Shown here piece after piece: positions 45,443-56,855 of a stretch of 64,000 nt of DNA. The DNA is from Lenzites betulinus. Its lineage: Eukaryota; Basidiomycota; Agaricomycetes; Polyporales; Polyporaceae. The stretch is taken from positions 434,001 to 498,000 of the forward strand of contig JABYQU010000015.1 of the NCBI GenBank assembly GCA_022264855.1. The letters run 5' to 3'. The translations under genes were made by a program, and so were the position numbers. The notes below the pieces were generated by a model. It saw only the letters and a program-made list of their open reading frames with translations. It did no database searches and was not told the DNA's origin. Positions within the stretch are counted from its first letter, which is position 1, and every line of letters starts with the position of its first letter.

Positions 45443-47750
45443 TCACCGGCCGTACTCGTCCGGGACGAACGGCGTAACGAGCTCGTACATCTCCGCGTTC
45501 CGGTCGCGCTGGGGTTTGCTCCCGATGCCGACGAGGTTCTTCAGGCGCTGCCGCATCCCCGCCCGCTCGGGCGCGTCGTCTAGCCCTACGCGGTCGTTCG
45601 GGTAGAACTGGTCGATGCACTTCGCGAGGCGGCGCACGCTGCTCGAGCTGTCGTGCATCGCATCGCGCGAGTTCTCGAGCGCCGATGCGAGGTATGTTGC
45701 GAGGTTCGGGAAGCTGATGGGGAGTGTCGGGTACGGCATGTCGTTGGTGCAAGGAATGGTGTAGAATTTCGAAAGCGGCGCATCGGCGCCATCGCGAAGG
45801 AAGGGGGGCACTTGGGAAAGGGTATACGACCATGGAAGGGAGTTGGTGTCGCCATTTCGGTATTTCCAGCCAGTCGGAGCGTTGGGGGGTACCGGGTGGT
45901 CAATGCTCATGTAGAGGACGGTGTCCCAATCAGAAGACGATTGGTGAACCTGTGGTAGCAATGGTGAGCCCCATGAAACATGGGGTCAGGGCCAGGGTCA
46001 GGCACGTACCTTAACAAACGACACCACTATGCGGAGCTTCATTTCGGTTTTGACGACGGCCATGGCCTCCATGGTCGGCTCCATGCGGGTCCCGCTCAGT
46101 CTTGCCATTAGCTTGAGCAGGGATCGCCAACTTGAAGCCTTCATGTGGAAGGGGGGACAGCGCCCATAGGGCAGCGCGATCACGTTCGGTATAACGCCCG
46201 GAAATGGTCTTGGCAAGGTGGATACCATAGGAATTCCAAAGCCCATCGCTGTAGAAAACCGTCAGTTTGAACGTGCGAATATCGGACTTACGCCACTTAC
46301 ATAGACCCGATAATAGCTCCGCATCCAGGTACTGGTTTGCACCGTTTGGTGAAGGCTGGTTGGGTGAGGGCATCTCGGAAGTGTGCGAAGACATGCTCGA
46401 CGGCGTTAGCAATGTCTCCTCCGGAGACTCCCAATCAGACGATGCTGCAGACATTGGCCTCCGCACTGGGGGCGTTGGTGAGAGCATATGCATGGATGAG
46501 TTGGGCCCGAGGTCCCCGATCGACTGTGAGCGGTTCAGGGGCATCTGCTCCGGAGAGGTGCTCCGTTGGGGTATAGGCTTGTCAGAAGCACTCCTGCCCA
46601 AAGAGGGTTGTCGGGGTGGGATAGCTTGCGGAGAGCCTGCCTGACTCCGCTGCTGCTGCAGAGCAATGCTAGGGTCCGGAGACCCAGGAAGGCGGGGGGA
46701 CGAGAAGGGGTCGTCGTACTGGGGAAGACCATTCTCGCCTGCCATTTGGGACATTTGGCGAGAGTGTGCGCTCGCGCTAGACCCACGGTGCGGGGCCTTG
46801 GCCTCCTGCTCCTTCGTGCGCTCCCGCTCAGCGAGCTGCTGCTCCTCTTGCGCGATCTGCAGCGCCAACGCCTCATCGTCCATGATCTGCTGCGCGACAT
46901 ACGGGCGCGAGCTGCCCTGCCGCTGCTCGATCTCCCGCAGGGAGTTGAAGCTGATGTCTAGCACAGGTGATTGCACAAACGCGCCTGGTCGCTGTTCCGG
47001 AGAGGAAGAGAGGAAGTAAGATCGACCATCAAGATCTGGAGAACGGTTGTTGGGCCGAATCTGCAGAGAAGCCTCCATAGCGAGTGAGAGTTCTTCCTCT
47101 TCCGAGCGCGAGAAATCCTGCCGCTGCCGTTGGGACTCCTGCGCGGATTGCGCGAGCACGCGATGCAGCACGGCGTCATCCTCGTGATTGACAGGCGGGG
47201 GAAGCGGAGGGGCAGAGGGCTGGGCGGTATTCTCGGGCGTAGGGTAGGATGATGCTCTGGGGTTTGAGCGCGAGTAGGATCTCGGAGGCGAGCTACGCGA
47301 TGCCGAAGGAGGCGGCGAGAACGAGGGCTTGGGGGGAAGCGGGGGGCTCCTCAGATCAGGCTTGCGGGGCACGGGTGGGGTGCCGAAGGATGTCCGCGTT
47401 GTTCGTGCGTAGCTCGAGGAGGTAGGGCTGACGTTTTTGAAGAAGTAGTCGTCGGATTGCGATCGCGACACACCGTCGTATGTGGACTTGCGCCCGGGCA
47501 TGAGACTGGGAGGCAGCTCGGGTCGCGGGAACGCGGGGGCAGGCGCCTCGCGCCGAACAGGCAGCCCCGGAGGCGGCTGCGCGAGCGACGGGCTGTAGAA
47601 GCCAGGGACGGGCGTGTAGTAGGACTGCCTGTTCACGCCAGCAAAAGGGTTATCGGCGAGCGGGGGCGGGGGAGGAGCATGGGGGAAGGGCGGCGCGGGA
47701 TAGTAGGGGCCTCGCGGGGCAGGCGCAGCATCTCTCCACGGCGCGGACAT
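45443..47750 (-). CDS. Ubiquitin-interacting-motif (UIM) protein, otherwise unknown fungal family
   Basis: Three exons (introns 46249-46300 and 45950-46009) give exactly 731 residues. Residues 1-190 are proline/serine-rich and disordered. Two UIM-like helices follow: EEEELSLAMEASLQ (about 222-235) and DDEALALQIAQEEQQLAE (about 290-307). After a long polar linker, a folded C-terminal domain of about 230 residues begins SMGFGIPMVSTLPRPFPGVI, continues HMKASSWRSLLKLMARLSGT, IVVSFVKVHQSSSDWDTVLY and ISFPNLATYLASALENSRDA, and ends VPDEYGR. I do not recognise this domain. The UIMs suggest binding of ubiquitinated cargo, perhaps in endocytosis or protein quality control; that is inference. ATG 47750 is the first in frame. 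Confidence 0.7.
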
Positions 47751-48260
47751 GTCAAGGTTCAGAGTTCACAGACGAAAGCAGCAGAAGCACGGAGAGCACA
47801 CGAGAACGAAGGCGATTCAGACAGTTTTGTGGAGGGCGGTGGCAGTGGGAGGATGGAAGAGGCCTGGAGTGTGCGCACGGCATGCTGGGCTCAGTGTTAG
47901 ACGGGCGAGGCGCCCAGGTACTCGCTGGAGCTGCTCCCCAGTGAGAATCGACAATATTAAAATATATTGCGAGCTATTGCGAGCTATTGTTTTCCGCTCT
48001 GCCAAATTGAATAGATTGTAATCTCTCGCAATATAAAAAGTGCCCAAACAATAGATGGCTTTCTATTGCACTCTATGAGCAGCTATTGCACTCTATTCCA
48101 GACGATTGCGCGAAAATCAAATAGTATTTGATAGACTACAATATACAAAGCCCCGAGCGACATCCCGAAACATCCCGCCCGCCCCTCCCGATCTCCTCCG
48201 TTTCTCGAACCCGCCCGTCCGCCCCGCGGCCCAGCGAACCGGCCCCCAGCGCGTGTGTGT

Positions 48261-48286
48261 CCCGCCCGCCCGCCCGCCCGCCCGCC
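48261..48286 (+). repeat. CCCG tetranucleotide run
   Basis: Six and a half units of CCCG/CGCC, inside the inverted-repeat element. It is a GC-rich microsatellite preceded by a GTGTGTGT stretch. Confidence 0.75.
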
Positions 48287-48472
48287 GAAGTAGCCACGCA
48301 CCTTCTGCTGTGCGCATTGCGCCGCGTGGGCCCCCCCCACCGTAGACTGACGCCGGGTCGGCGCGACTGCGTGTACGCGCGGTTGATCTTGCCGCGAGAC
48401 CGGGCCTAATGTGGAATTCTAAGTGGTATAGTTAGTAGATTAGTATGTGGTCAGTGGATTAGTATGTTAGCG

Positions 48473-48501
48473 GTCAGTAGGTCAGTAGGTCAGTAGGTCA
48501 G
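48473..48501 (+). repeat. GTCAGTAG minisatellite
   Basis: About 3.6 direct copies of the 8-mer GTCAGTAG. Degenerate TTAGTAG/TCAGTGG units occur on the left from 48430 and a partial unit on the right. It lies within the outer mobile element. Confidence 0.75.
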
Positions 48502-48780
48502 CATATCAGTAGTAGGTCAGTTTGCGAGGGAGGGGAAAGGTCGCAAGCCAGGGGGGGCGCCGGTGGGAAGAGGATGACAAGAGACTGCCAGCGCAGAGGA
48601 CATCAGCGGAGGAAGCAAAGAGTGCACAAGGGGGATGTGCGCGCGGCGGGGGGAGAGCGTGTTCGAAAGCAATCACAGTGAATTTCGCAAAGTTAGATGA
48701 CGTCATGGCAGAAATGTGCCAGGTGCGGATTTTTATCGCGGGAGTCGACAAAATCGCCGGTAAAAAAGTTGACATAGAAG

Positions 48781-49401
48781 TAGGGCACGGGCGATTAGGG
48801 TCTGGGGTCAAATTAACCCAGCTAATTACCGGTAAATCTCCCAAGAGCTTCCCAAGGTCAGATTTACCCAGGTGAATCACAGCTAATTAGCACATACGGG
48901 CGCTTACTGTATCTGGCCAAGTTCTACGTCAATCTGAGGTGCTAGGAGCCCCTTATATGATTGTAGGATATGTGGCGAGAAGATTTGGAGGGATTTGTGA
49001 GATTATTTGAGCGTTGTAGTGTGTCTTATCGTCGTGCGGCGGGTCTCTCTCCTGGATGCTTAAGTATAGGCGCTCGCGTCGACCACCGCTTGAGCGCTCA
49101 TAGGCGCCGCCGATACTTAACACAGGCCGCCCACATCCTGCCAAGTATGCATCCGAGGAGTACGAAAAAAAAGCTCGGAGGGTTTTGATAACAGCTTCGA
49201 GATCATCTAGGCCTCACTAAACAGTGAGGACCAATGCATTTCTTCGATGCACACCGTCTCCCTCTGCCTACCTAATTAACCGAGATTAACAGCCAAATCC
49301 CAGCCATTTCTGGAGCCCATGTGAATTACGTGTAATTCACCGTAAATTACATATGCTAATTAGCCCGTGCTAAGCAGAAGCTTCAAATCGCCCGTGCCCT
49401 A
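48781..49401. mobile_element. hAT-type MITE, 621 bases, with 8-base target site duplication
   Basis: Perfect 16-base terminal inverted repeats TAGGGCACGGGCGATT (48781-48796) and its complement (49386-49401) are flanked directly by CATAGAAG on both sides (48773-48780 and 49402-49409). An 8-base duplication and TIRs starting TAGGG are diagnostic of the hAT superfamily. Subterminal GCTAATTAG motifs occur at 48882-48890 and 49355-49363, and an imperfect palindrome around GCTTAAGTATAGGCG fills the middle. There is no coding capacity, so it must be mobilised by a hAT transposase encoded elsewhere. Its perfect ends suggest a fairly recent insertion. Confidence 0.85.
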
Positions 49402-49882
49402 CATAGAAGGGGTTGGATTGACATGAAAGCAGTCGGCAGAGACAGATGTGAAGTGAAACGGATGGAAAAAGCTCCCGAAACGGGAGGTGAATATATTCAA
49501 ATACATGCAAATAACGCGCAATTGATGGCAATAGCTCGCAATAGATCTTAATATTGTCGATTCTCGCTGGGGCTGCTCCCCGGCGAGCTCGCGACGTCTA
49601 CACACCATCTCCCCATCTCCCCCGCCCACGCACAACCACACTGCTTTACGGGGACCTGCTCCTCCGACGCGAGCCTTCCGGCCTCGGCCAGTGCCACGCG
49701 TGTCCAACGCGCCCTCGCCTAACGCGATTCGCTACGCGCAATCACCGTCTCGCGCTCCGTCAAGCAAAATCGCACTGCACAGCTCGGACCGGAAGTCATT
49801 TGGGAACACAGTAGCTCTAGCTTACAATGCGCGGCTAACAGTGAATGCAGGGCGGGTGATAGGAAAAGTGCGGATTGCGCTA

Positions 49883-49898
49883 TGTGTGTGTGTGTGTG
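49883..49898 (+). repeat. TG dinucleotide microsatellite
   Basis: Eight TG units, just to the right of the mobile elements in the region downstream of RIM15. Confidence 0.7.
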
Positions 49899-50106
49899 CG
49901 GGTCGGGATACGGGAAATTGCATGGCTTGTCAGGGAAGGTAATGGCGGGAACGAGATATGGACGGATATGGCAGATGGAAACGGGCATGACAGGGCGTGA
50001 GCAGAGTTGTGGACAGAACGAAGCAGGTGTGGAAACGATGATGCCGACAGCGATGAGGTAAGAGGAGACCGAAAGAGTCGTGAAACCGTAACATATATAC
50101 CAAGTG

Positions 50107-53100
50107 TCACCGGGCGGAAGTCACCCTCGTAGCACCAGACCCCCGCCCTTGCGCGGTGGACGTCTTGAACCCCAATCGGCGCATCGCAGAGACCAAGTCG
50201 GCCTTCTGGACGGGCTTCGCGATGTAGGCAGCGAAGAGGCCGTGCGCCTCCAGCGCCTCGGAGCCGCTGTACGCGCTCACGGCCAGTATTGGTGTGTTCG
50301 TGTTCTTGTTATTGGTACTTTTGATATACCGCGCAGCGCCTTCGCCATCAACTGCACAGGAGTCTATCAGGACACATTCGAGACTGAATCCACCAAAGTC
50401 ACTCACGAATGGGCATATGCAGGTCCATGAGGATACAGTCGAACTCTGATAAAAGTGATCAGTGAAACCGTGGCGAGCAATGCCGCCGACCAACACTCAC
50501 TTATATCACCCATGGCTACACTGATGGCTTCGGAGCCGTCAGCGACGACAACACACCGACAGCCCAGACGGATGAGCAGTGTCTCGATGATCTTCGCCGT
50601 GATCGGGTTATCTTCCGCAAGCAGACAAGTGACTGCGCGGTCGTTGGGGTCGGGCGCCCTCTTCAAGTCGATAGACGCAACGGATGACGGCGGCGTGTTC
50701 AGCTCGAACTGCCCAGAGGTCTGTGGCGCCGCACCAGACCAGGAATCTGATATAGACCCCTCGCCGGTCGTAGACACCGACGCTGTCCGCAGGCGACTGG
50801 GCATCGAATTCCGGCGCCCCTCGCCTTCCATATGGTTGAGCTTAAAGCGCTCGACAGCGCCGTACTCTGATGGTTTCCGAGCATGGCTGCCAGCACTACC
50901 GGGCGTTGGGGGACCGCGGGACACTGAAGAAGAAATTGATGAAGTAGAGGTGGCGGGAGAAGGTGGGTTCGTGGGTAACGGCAATGGCATGGGCGGCTTG
51001 GTGTCGACAGGCGTGACGATGCTCCCCGGGGGCTTCTTCACCCGATTCGAGATACTCCTCCGTCGCGAGTGCATGTTGGACGGCTCGGAGAGCGCGTGCG
51101 TGATCGGCGTGAGCTGATCCGTCTTCATCTTCCGGATCATGTCCTCGTTCGCCTGCTTTAGCACGGGCAGGTTCTTGAAGCTGAACGAGCCGAAGTCGTC
51201 GTCCGACGGCGACGCGGTCGCCTCGCGTGAGATGGACAAGGGCGTGCCCGCTGCGGGCTGCACGACTGGACTGCCCGTGGCCAGTCCAGGGCTGTCGGTG
51301 CCGATCTGCTGTGCGAGCAGCGGCTGTTCGCTATCGCTGAACAGCTGCAGCACCGCACCGCGCGGGTCGAAGTAGTCGGTCGACTCGGGGTCGGTCACTT
51401 GCGGAATGAACGCTGCCTCGGTGGTGGTGACCTGATCCCAGTCGATCCCGGCGAAGAACGGATGTGCCCTGACCTCGTCCGCGCCGTTAGCACCAAGACG
51501 CTTCGTCGGGTCCAAGGTCATCAGTCGCTGCATGAAGTCCTTCGCCTCGGGCGAGACCTCGACGTAGTCCTCGTGCCACTCGATGTGCCCAGAAAGGATG
51601 TTCTCAAACACCTTCTCAGGGGTCTCGTCGTGGAAGGGGGAATGCCGTACAGGAACTCGTAGGTGATCACCCCGAGCGCCCACTGATGGAATGTCAACCA
51701 CATATCAACACTAGGGAGCGCAGCGGCAACCACTCACCCAATCGACCGCTGCGTCGTCGCCGCGCAACCCCAGGATGGTTTCGGGTGCGAGGTAATCGGG
51801 GGTTCCCACGACCTTCTGTTCCGTGTGGGGCGTGTTGCCAGAGGTTGGGTGCGAACGCAGATCGTTCGTGAGTTCAGTCGCGAATGATTGTAGAGGGCTG
51901 TCCGAGAGCTGCTTGGTGTTGCCATTCCGACGGAACGACAAGAAACCCGAAGCCAGAGACTCAGAGCCACTCGATTCGCTAGGGTCATCTGAAAGGGGGA
52001 GATAAGGGGAAGAACCGAAGCGAGGGAGCGAGGGCGTCCTGTGGTTGAAGTACGAACCTCCTCCCTGTTGCAGGTCAACAGAGAACATGGGCGAAGAAGC
52101 CAAATATGCAGAGTCGATAGACGGCGGGCGCGAGGTGGGGCTAGCTCGAGCATGTGTGCGCATCCCACGGTCAGACAGCAGCTGAGGAGCACGCGTTTGA
52201 CGACCCAGAAGACCTATCCGGCTGAGACCAAAGTCCGTGAGCTTGAGGTGCCCGTGTTGGTCGATCAGCAAGTTATCAGGCTTCAGGTCACTGAGAGGAA
52301 GATCAGCGAGCGCCTCAATCACTGTCGAAAGAGGACCTACCGATGTACTATACCGCGCTGGTGCAGGTACTCCAGACCAAGAACGACCTCCGCGATGTAG
52401 TTCCGCGTCCACTCCTCAGGCAGAGAACCCAGAGACTTGATCAGAGCCGCGCAGTCACCGCCGTTCAGGTACTCCATAACCAGATACAGGTTCTCCTTGC
52501 TCTGGAACGTAAAGTAGAGCTTCGCGACGAACGGCGACTCCGCCTGCTTCATGAGGATCATGCGTTCCGCCTTTACGTTGGTGATCTGGTTCTTCGCGAT
52601 CATGTCTGCCTTCTTGAGCACCTTGATCGCAAAGTAGTCCCCGGTCGCCTTCTTCTTCGCGAGGAACACGGACCCGAACGCGCCCTTGGAGATAGGCTTG
52701 ATAATCTCGAAGTCCTTGATCGACGTCGGCGTCGTCCGCGACAGGGGGGCGACGGACGGTAGGCGCGGAGACAGCGGCGTCCCTGACTGCGACGTCGTTG
52801 GGCTGATCATGGGTTGTGCAGTTGAATGCCGGCGGTGGGCGCGACGAGTAGCATTCGCGCCATCCTGGGGTGAGACCATGGGTGAGAGGGGAGGCGTGAT
52901 GAGCAGCTTCGGCTCGAGGTTCTGTGGCGAGCGCCGAGCGCGGATAGTCATGCCTGAACTGGGCTCATTGAGATCCATGGGAGGAGGTTGCTCGTGCGAC
53001 GCGATGATGGGTGCAGCGAGCGCCAGTGGTGAGGATATCGAGGAGGGTGTGGATGACCGCGTCTGGTGCGCGTTCGACGGCTGCCAGTACATAGGCACTG

Positions 53101-56048
53101 GAACGGCTGAAACCGAGGGCAGACTCGAAGGGCTCATGATAGGGACCGTCGAGCTGTCACGACTTGAATCGCGACCCGAGTTGAACGGGATGGGGGAGGC
53201 AGACGCAATGGGCGTCGGGTCCGCCGAAGACTGGTGGCCACCAAACGCGTACTCCGACGTAGTGCTGGAATGGTCGTCGTCCTGCTGGCCCTCCTGATCA
53301 TCGCCGTCCTGCCCCTCCTCGCCCTCACCGTCATCCGAATCACCCGAGTCGCACTCCTCCCCGTCGTAGGACGATAGCGTCTGCTCGACACGTTCCTCCC
53401 ACTCCTGCCGGATCTTCTCCGAGTACTTGATCGTGTTCTGCATGCGCACGACGTTGTCGATCTTCTGACGCATTACCCGCTCGGCGTCATCGATGAGCTG
53501 CGTGAGCGCCGCGTCCTCGATAGTCGGCTTGTTCCAGTGGCGGATCTGCGACATCTTGCGTTCCGACGCAGGGGACAACAGACGCTGTCGCTCGATCGGC
53601 TCCGCGGACTCCTCATCCTTGAGCGCGGGGATGGAGACCTCGGCGGCAAGCGAGAGGATGTCCTCCAGCTGCTCGAGCACCTGCCGCTGCATCTTCTTGA
53701 CGCTCATGCGCTTCATCTTGAGCGGCGCGCGCAGGAGCTGCAAAGGCGAAGAGGAGCCAGGCGAAGTCGAGGGCGTGAAAATGGGCATTCCGCGGTACTC
53801 GGGCACCGTCATGGGCGAACTACGGTCCATCGCGGTCTGCAGCTCCCGGATCGTGCTGCGAAGCTCGCCGATCGACTCGCTGCATTCCGCGATCTCTGCC
53901 TCGAGACGGTGTACCTCGCTACAGGTCTCATTATGCTTCTCAAAGTACCACTGAGGGACGCTGCACTCGCAAATACGACACAGGATGGGCGTGGTGTTGA
54001 TCGGGCGGGCGAAGGGGAAGGGCGTGACGGGTTCCATGGCGCTACGGTCGCCAAAGCCGACTTGGGCCGGCTCTGCAGTTGCGGGCTCATCGCCGACCTC
54101 GCCCGTCTCCAGCAGGATGGAGGGCGGTGCCTGCATGTACTCGGGAGATCCCACCGGCCTCACGACCCACATAGAGTGTGTCGGTTCGCCTTCCTCGCGA
54201 TCTATCATGAGCATGCCACTGCCCTCCATCTGCTGATAGAGATTACTGGGCGCGCAGGGGTCGTCCGGGTTGGGAAGCATCAGCTTGAACTTTACCTCGA
54301 CTGTCCGGGAGTCGTTCTCCTGCAGACGTCGAGTCCCATCCCGAAAGACGTGCCAGTCGGACGGAGCAAGCAGCTTCGACACTCGGGTCCCGAAATAATC
54401 CTGGGGGTCGGTTCTGGAAGCGGCGCATGTTTATAAAACGCTTATAGGCGAACCCCAAAGAAAACACGTACCCAACCACGCCCCTCCAGGCGTAATTGAT
54501 CCAAATGAAATGGTCCCCATCCATGCTAAGCTCCATGACGATGTTCTGGTTCTGCGCAGTCTCCGCCTGCAGGCGGAGCCGCTCGGTGGCAAGCACACGC
54601 GCGGACTCGTTATTGCCATCGAACTTAGAGGCCGGGCCCTTCCCGTGTTCGGCGTCCTTGTGCGCGGCTGATGAAGAGATATCCTTCGTAGCCTCATCTC
54701 GCGATCTCCTGTTCTGACTGGTCGTCCGCGACATCCGCAGCTTGCTCTCGTCTTCCGCAGACAGCTTGAGCGCGTTGTCCTGGTCGGGACGTGCCGCGGG
54801 CGTGGGAGCGGGCGCGGGGATCTCCTCCTCAGCGGGTTTCATGACAAACGTGAGCGGCTCCTCCTGTTCATCGTCGTTGTCGTCGAAGTTCCAGAATTGC
54901 TTCTCGGCCTCCCACCACTCGACCACACGGCTAAGGCTAGCGATCGCCAGAAGCACCTGCACGTACCAGTTCCGTCCGTGCCAATCGGGGTGTTCGTCCC
55001 AAGCCTTGCCGATGTTCTGCACGCGCTGGACGAGGGTCTCACAGACTTTCGGGTTCGCCGTGAGCTGGTTGATGGACATGTCCAGGACGTCGGTCGCCAC
55101 AGCGATGATCTCGTAAAGGGTCGTCATGATCGGGTCGATTGGGTCGTCGACCAATATGCGGGATGACCGACGGTTAGAATTCGCAGCAGACTCCGCATAG
55201 TTCGATCGAGGTAGAGGGGACCGCGAGCGAGAAGTCGAACGAGAGCTATGGCCAGAACGAGGTGGTCGTGACGGAATATGTATGGTGCGCGATAGGCGGC
55301 GCGACGCGAGGCTCTGGCCAGACCACTGACCGGACCGAGATGATTCGCCTTGCTTTCGAGGGCTGACCGCCTCCGGAGGTGGTGTGGTAACCGCTGAGGC
55401 AGGACTCGAGGCTCCGGTGTTGGGGGAGATGATGCTCGTCGGCCGTTCCTTCGGCAACGTAGTATGGCGTCGTAGCGAAGCTGGACTCGTAGACGACACC
55501 GATGCTGTTAGGAGACCGGGAGACGACGTCCGATGGGTCAGCAAGGGCTGCTTAGGACGGTCCTCTTCGAGAGACGCACGTTGACGGCTGTGATAATTAC
55601 TGCCCTCAGGCTCCGCCTCGTACCCGCCATCCGAACTCATTTCGTCAAACTGGAGCGCAGACCTGAGCTCCTGGGGCTGGAGGACGAAGGCCTCACGGAG
55701 AGGCACAACATCTCCCTGCTGGGACTCGCGATCTCGCTCGCGGTCGTGCTCGCGCTGCTCACGCTCGACCTCCTGTTCGTGTTCGCCCTCACGGAGGCGC
55801 TCCTCAAAAAACGCCGTTATGGAGTTTGTGACACGCTGTAGTTCCTTGTCGCAGTCTGCTTTTGCTGCCTTGAGGCGACGTGTAACATGGCGCCTGACGA
55901 AGGGCATAGATACGGTGTTTGAGCCGGATCCATGAGAATTGGAGAGGCTGCTCGAGCTTGCTTGTGCCTGGAGGGGGTTCAAGACGGTCTCTGGAGAGAA
56001 GACGAGGGGACTGGGCGGCTGTCTTCGAGGCAGGCCCGAGTCGGACAT
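50107..56048 (-). CDS. RIM15: Rim15-type PAS/AGC kinase with C-terminal receiver domain; one-base frame break
   Basis: Six exons (introns 54414-54471, 52291-52340, 51683-51737, 50446-50500, 50352-50406). The coding sum falls one base short of 1,890 codons. The deficit is located at GIPP/FHDETPEK, where a run of five G (51636-51640) should hold six. Domains: PAS-like region (NIVMELSMDGDHFIWINYAW to DYFGTRVSKLLAPSDWHVF); Rim15 zinc finger (CRICECSVPQWYFEKHNETC); coiled segment; AGC kinase with KGAFGSVFLAKKK, YFAIKVLKKAD, VHRDLKPDNLL, TDFGLSR, a long insert, and VGTPDYLAPETI; AGC tail; a receiver (CLLAEDNPITAKIIETLLIR, DCILMDLHMPI with the phospho-Asp, ILAVSAYSG, YIAKPV). Rim15 drives quiescence entry through Igo/endosulfine and is held off by TORC1-Sch9. 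Confidence 0.93.
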
Positions 56049-56855
56049 AGAGGTGCCGGGGTCTGGCAGGAGGATAGGGCGGTCGTGACGGACACGGGGG
56101 ACGGGGTCGATGTGTGCGAAGAGGGTGAGGGGAGGAGAGAGAGCAGAAGGAGGGAGGGAGTGGTTCAGTTGGGACTTGACATGAGGGAGCGATAGGAAGA
56201 TGGGCGGCGGTGGGTTGGAGACGAGGAGGAGAGATTGAGAGTTGGTCTCAATGAGCACGTCCAAGCCCGAGCCCTCCTCCATCTTGCCCTCAGGGCCGAG
56301 GCGCGCTTGCCTTTCTCACACCAAATCCGCCCCAATTCCCTCCCCGCCGCCTGTTTGCGCAGCCCTCTCCACCCTCTCAATACGACCCCCACGCGAAGCC
56401 GCAAAAGCACGCCGCTCGACGCGCCACATTTTTCCTTTTTTTTGTCGCGCGCCAGACAAAGGACGGGATGGGCTTCGGACGAGCAATCCGGAGGAGTGGC
56501 CCGGGTCCCGCCCGTTGAGTTCCAGGGTCCGGGCAGTCGCCGGGCGTCGGGCGCTTCCGACTTCGCGTTTGCTCACCGTCCTCGCGCAGGCGTACATCCC
56601 AGTCTGCGCCCAAGCCCAAGCTTGGCCTCCCAGTCTCTCGCCCATCCTCCCCCGAACCTTCGACCCTCCGCAGCGCCGCCAGTCCGTTCCCTTCTCACCG
56701 GCGTCGCCCCTCCCTGTCTCACGCACGGTCACAGGACTCGTCCTGCCTCCCGCACGCCCCCAGGTATGCGCCCAACTGCACCCTTGCGCTCCAGCTCCTC
56801 CGCTTCTGATTATCGCCGTTCGCTAACCTTCCCCTTTCGCACAGGATACACCACC
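56049..56855. other. Divergent promoter region, RIM15 and RSM18
   Basis: About 800 bases between two divergent starts. On the minus strand the RIM15 frame stays open upstream to 56282 but without a better start. On the plus strand an open frame runs from 56235 into RSM18, proline/arginine-rich and not conserved-looking. It is probably a long leader or 5' intron (donor-like GTATGC near 56764, acceptor-like CACAG near 56844). Confidence 0.4.

Larger units (their letters stand above)
47921..49587. mobile_element. Inverted-repeat element, outer and older, non-autonomous
   Basis: The ends at 47921-47979 and 49529-49587 are inverted copies of about 59 bases. Both carry the exact 18-mer GAGAATCGACAATATTAA (47943-47960, and its complement at 49548-49565), continue to TATTGCGAGCTATTG inside, and have a GC-rich hairpin outside (CTCGC-GG-G/CCCC-G-GAG type). 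No transposase frame lies between. Inside the left arm, units such as CTATTGCACTCTAT recur. The outer boundaries and target duplication were not resolved, so the class (TIR element or Helentron-like with end hairpins) is open. Confidence 0.6.
47751..50106. other. Transposon-filled intergenic region
   Basis: 2.36 kb without genes between the UIM-protein start and the RIM15 stop. It contains an inverted-repeat element (47921-49587) with a nested hAT-type MITE, short tandem repeats, and a TG run. Open frames in it are arginine/proline-rich noise. Confidence 0.7.

Noticed and set aside
47940..48130. Short spaced repeats (TATTGCGAGC, CTATTGCACTCTAT) that could suggest a CRISPR-like array.
   Set aside because: Unit length and spacing are irregular, the organism is eukaryotic, and the units belong to transposon arms.
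48106..48409. Open frames of 79-93 codons on the plus strand within the transposon nest.
   Set aside because: They are produced by CCCG and CGCC repeats; the product would be low-complexity Pro/Arg/Ala without any transposase motif.
56235..56855. Upstream in-frame extension of RSM18 by about 207 codons.
   Set aside because: The extension is Pro/Arg/Ser-rich and unlike bS18m, whereas the ATG at 56856 gives a proper mitochondrial presequence. More likely leader and intron.
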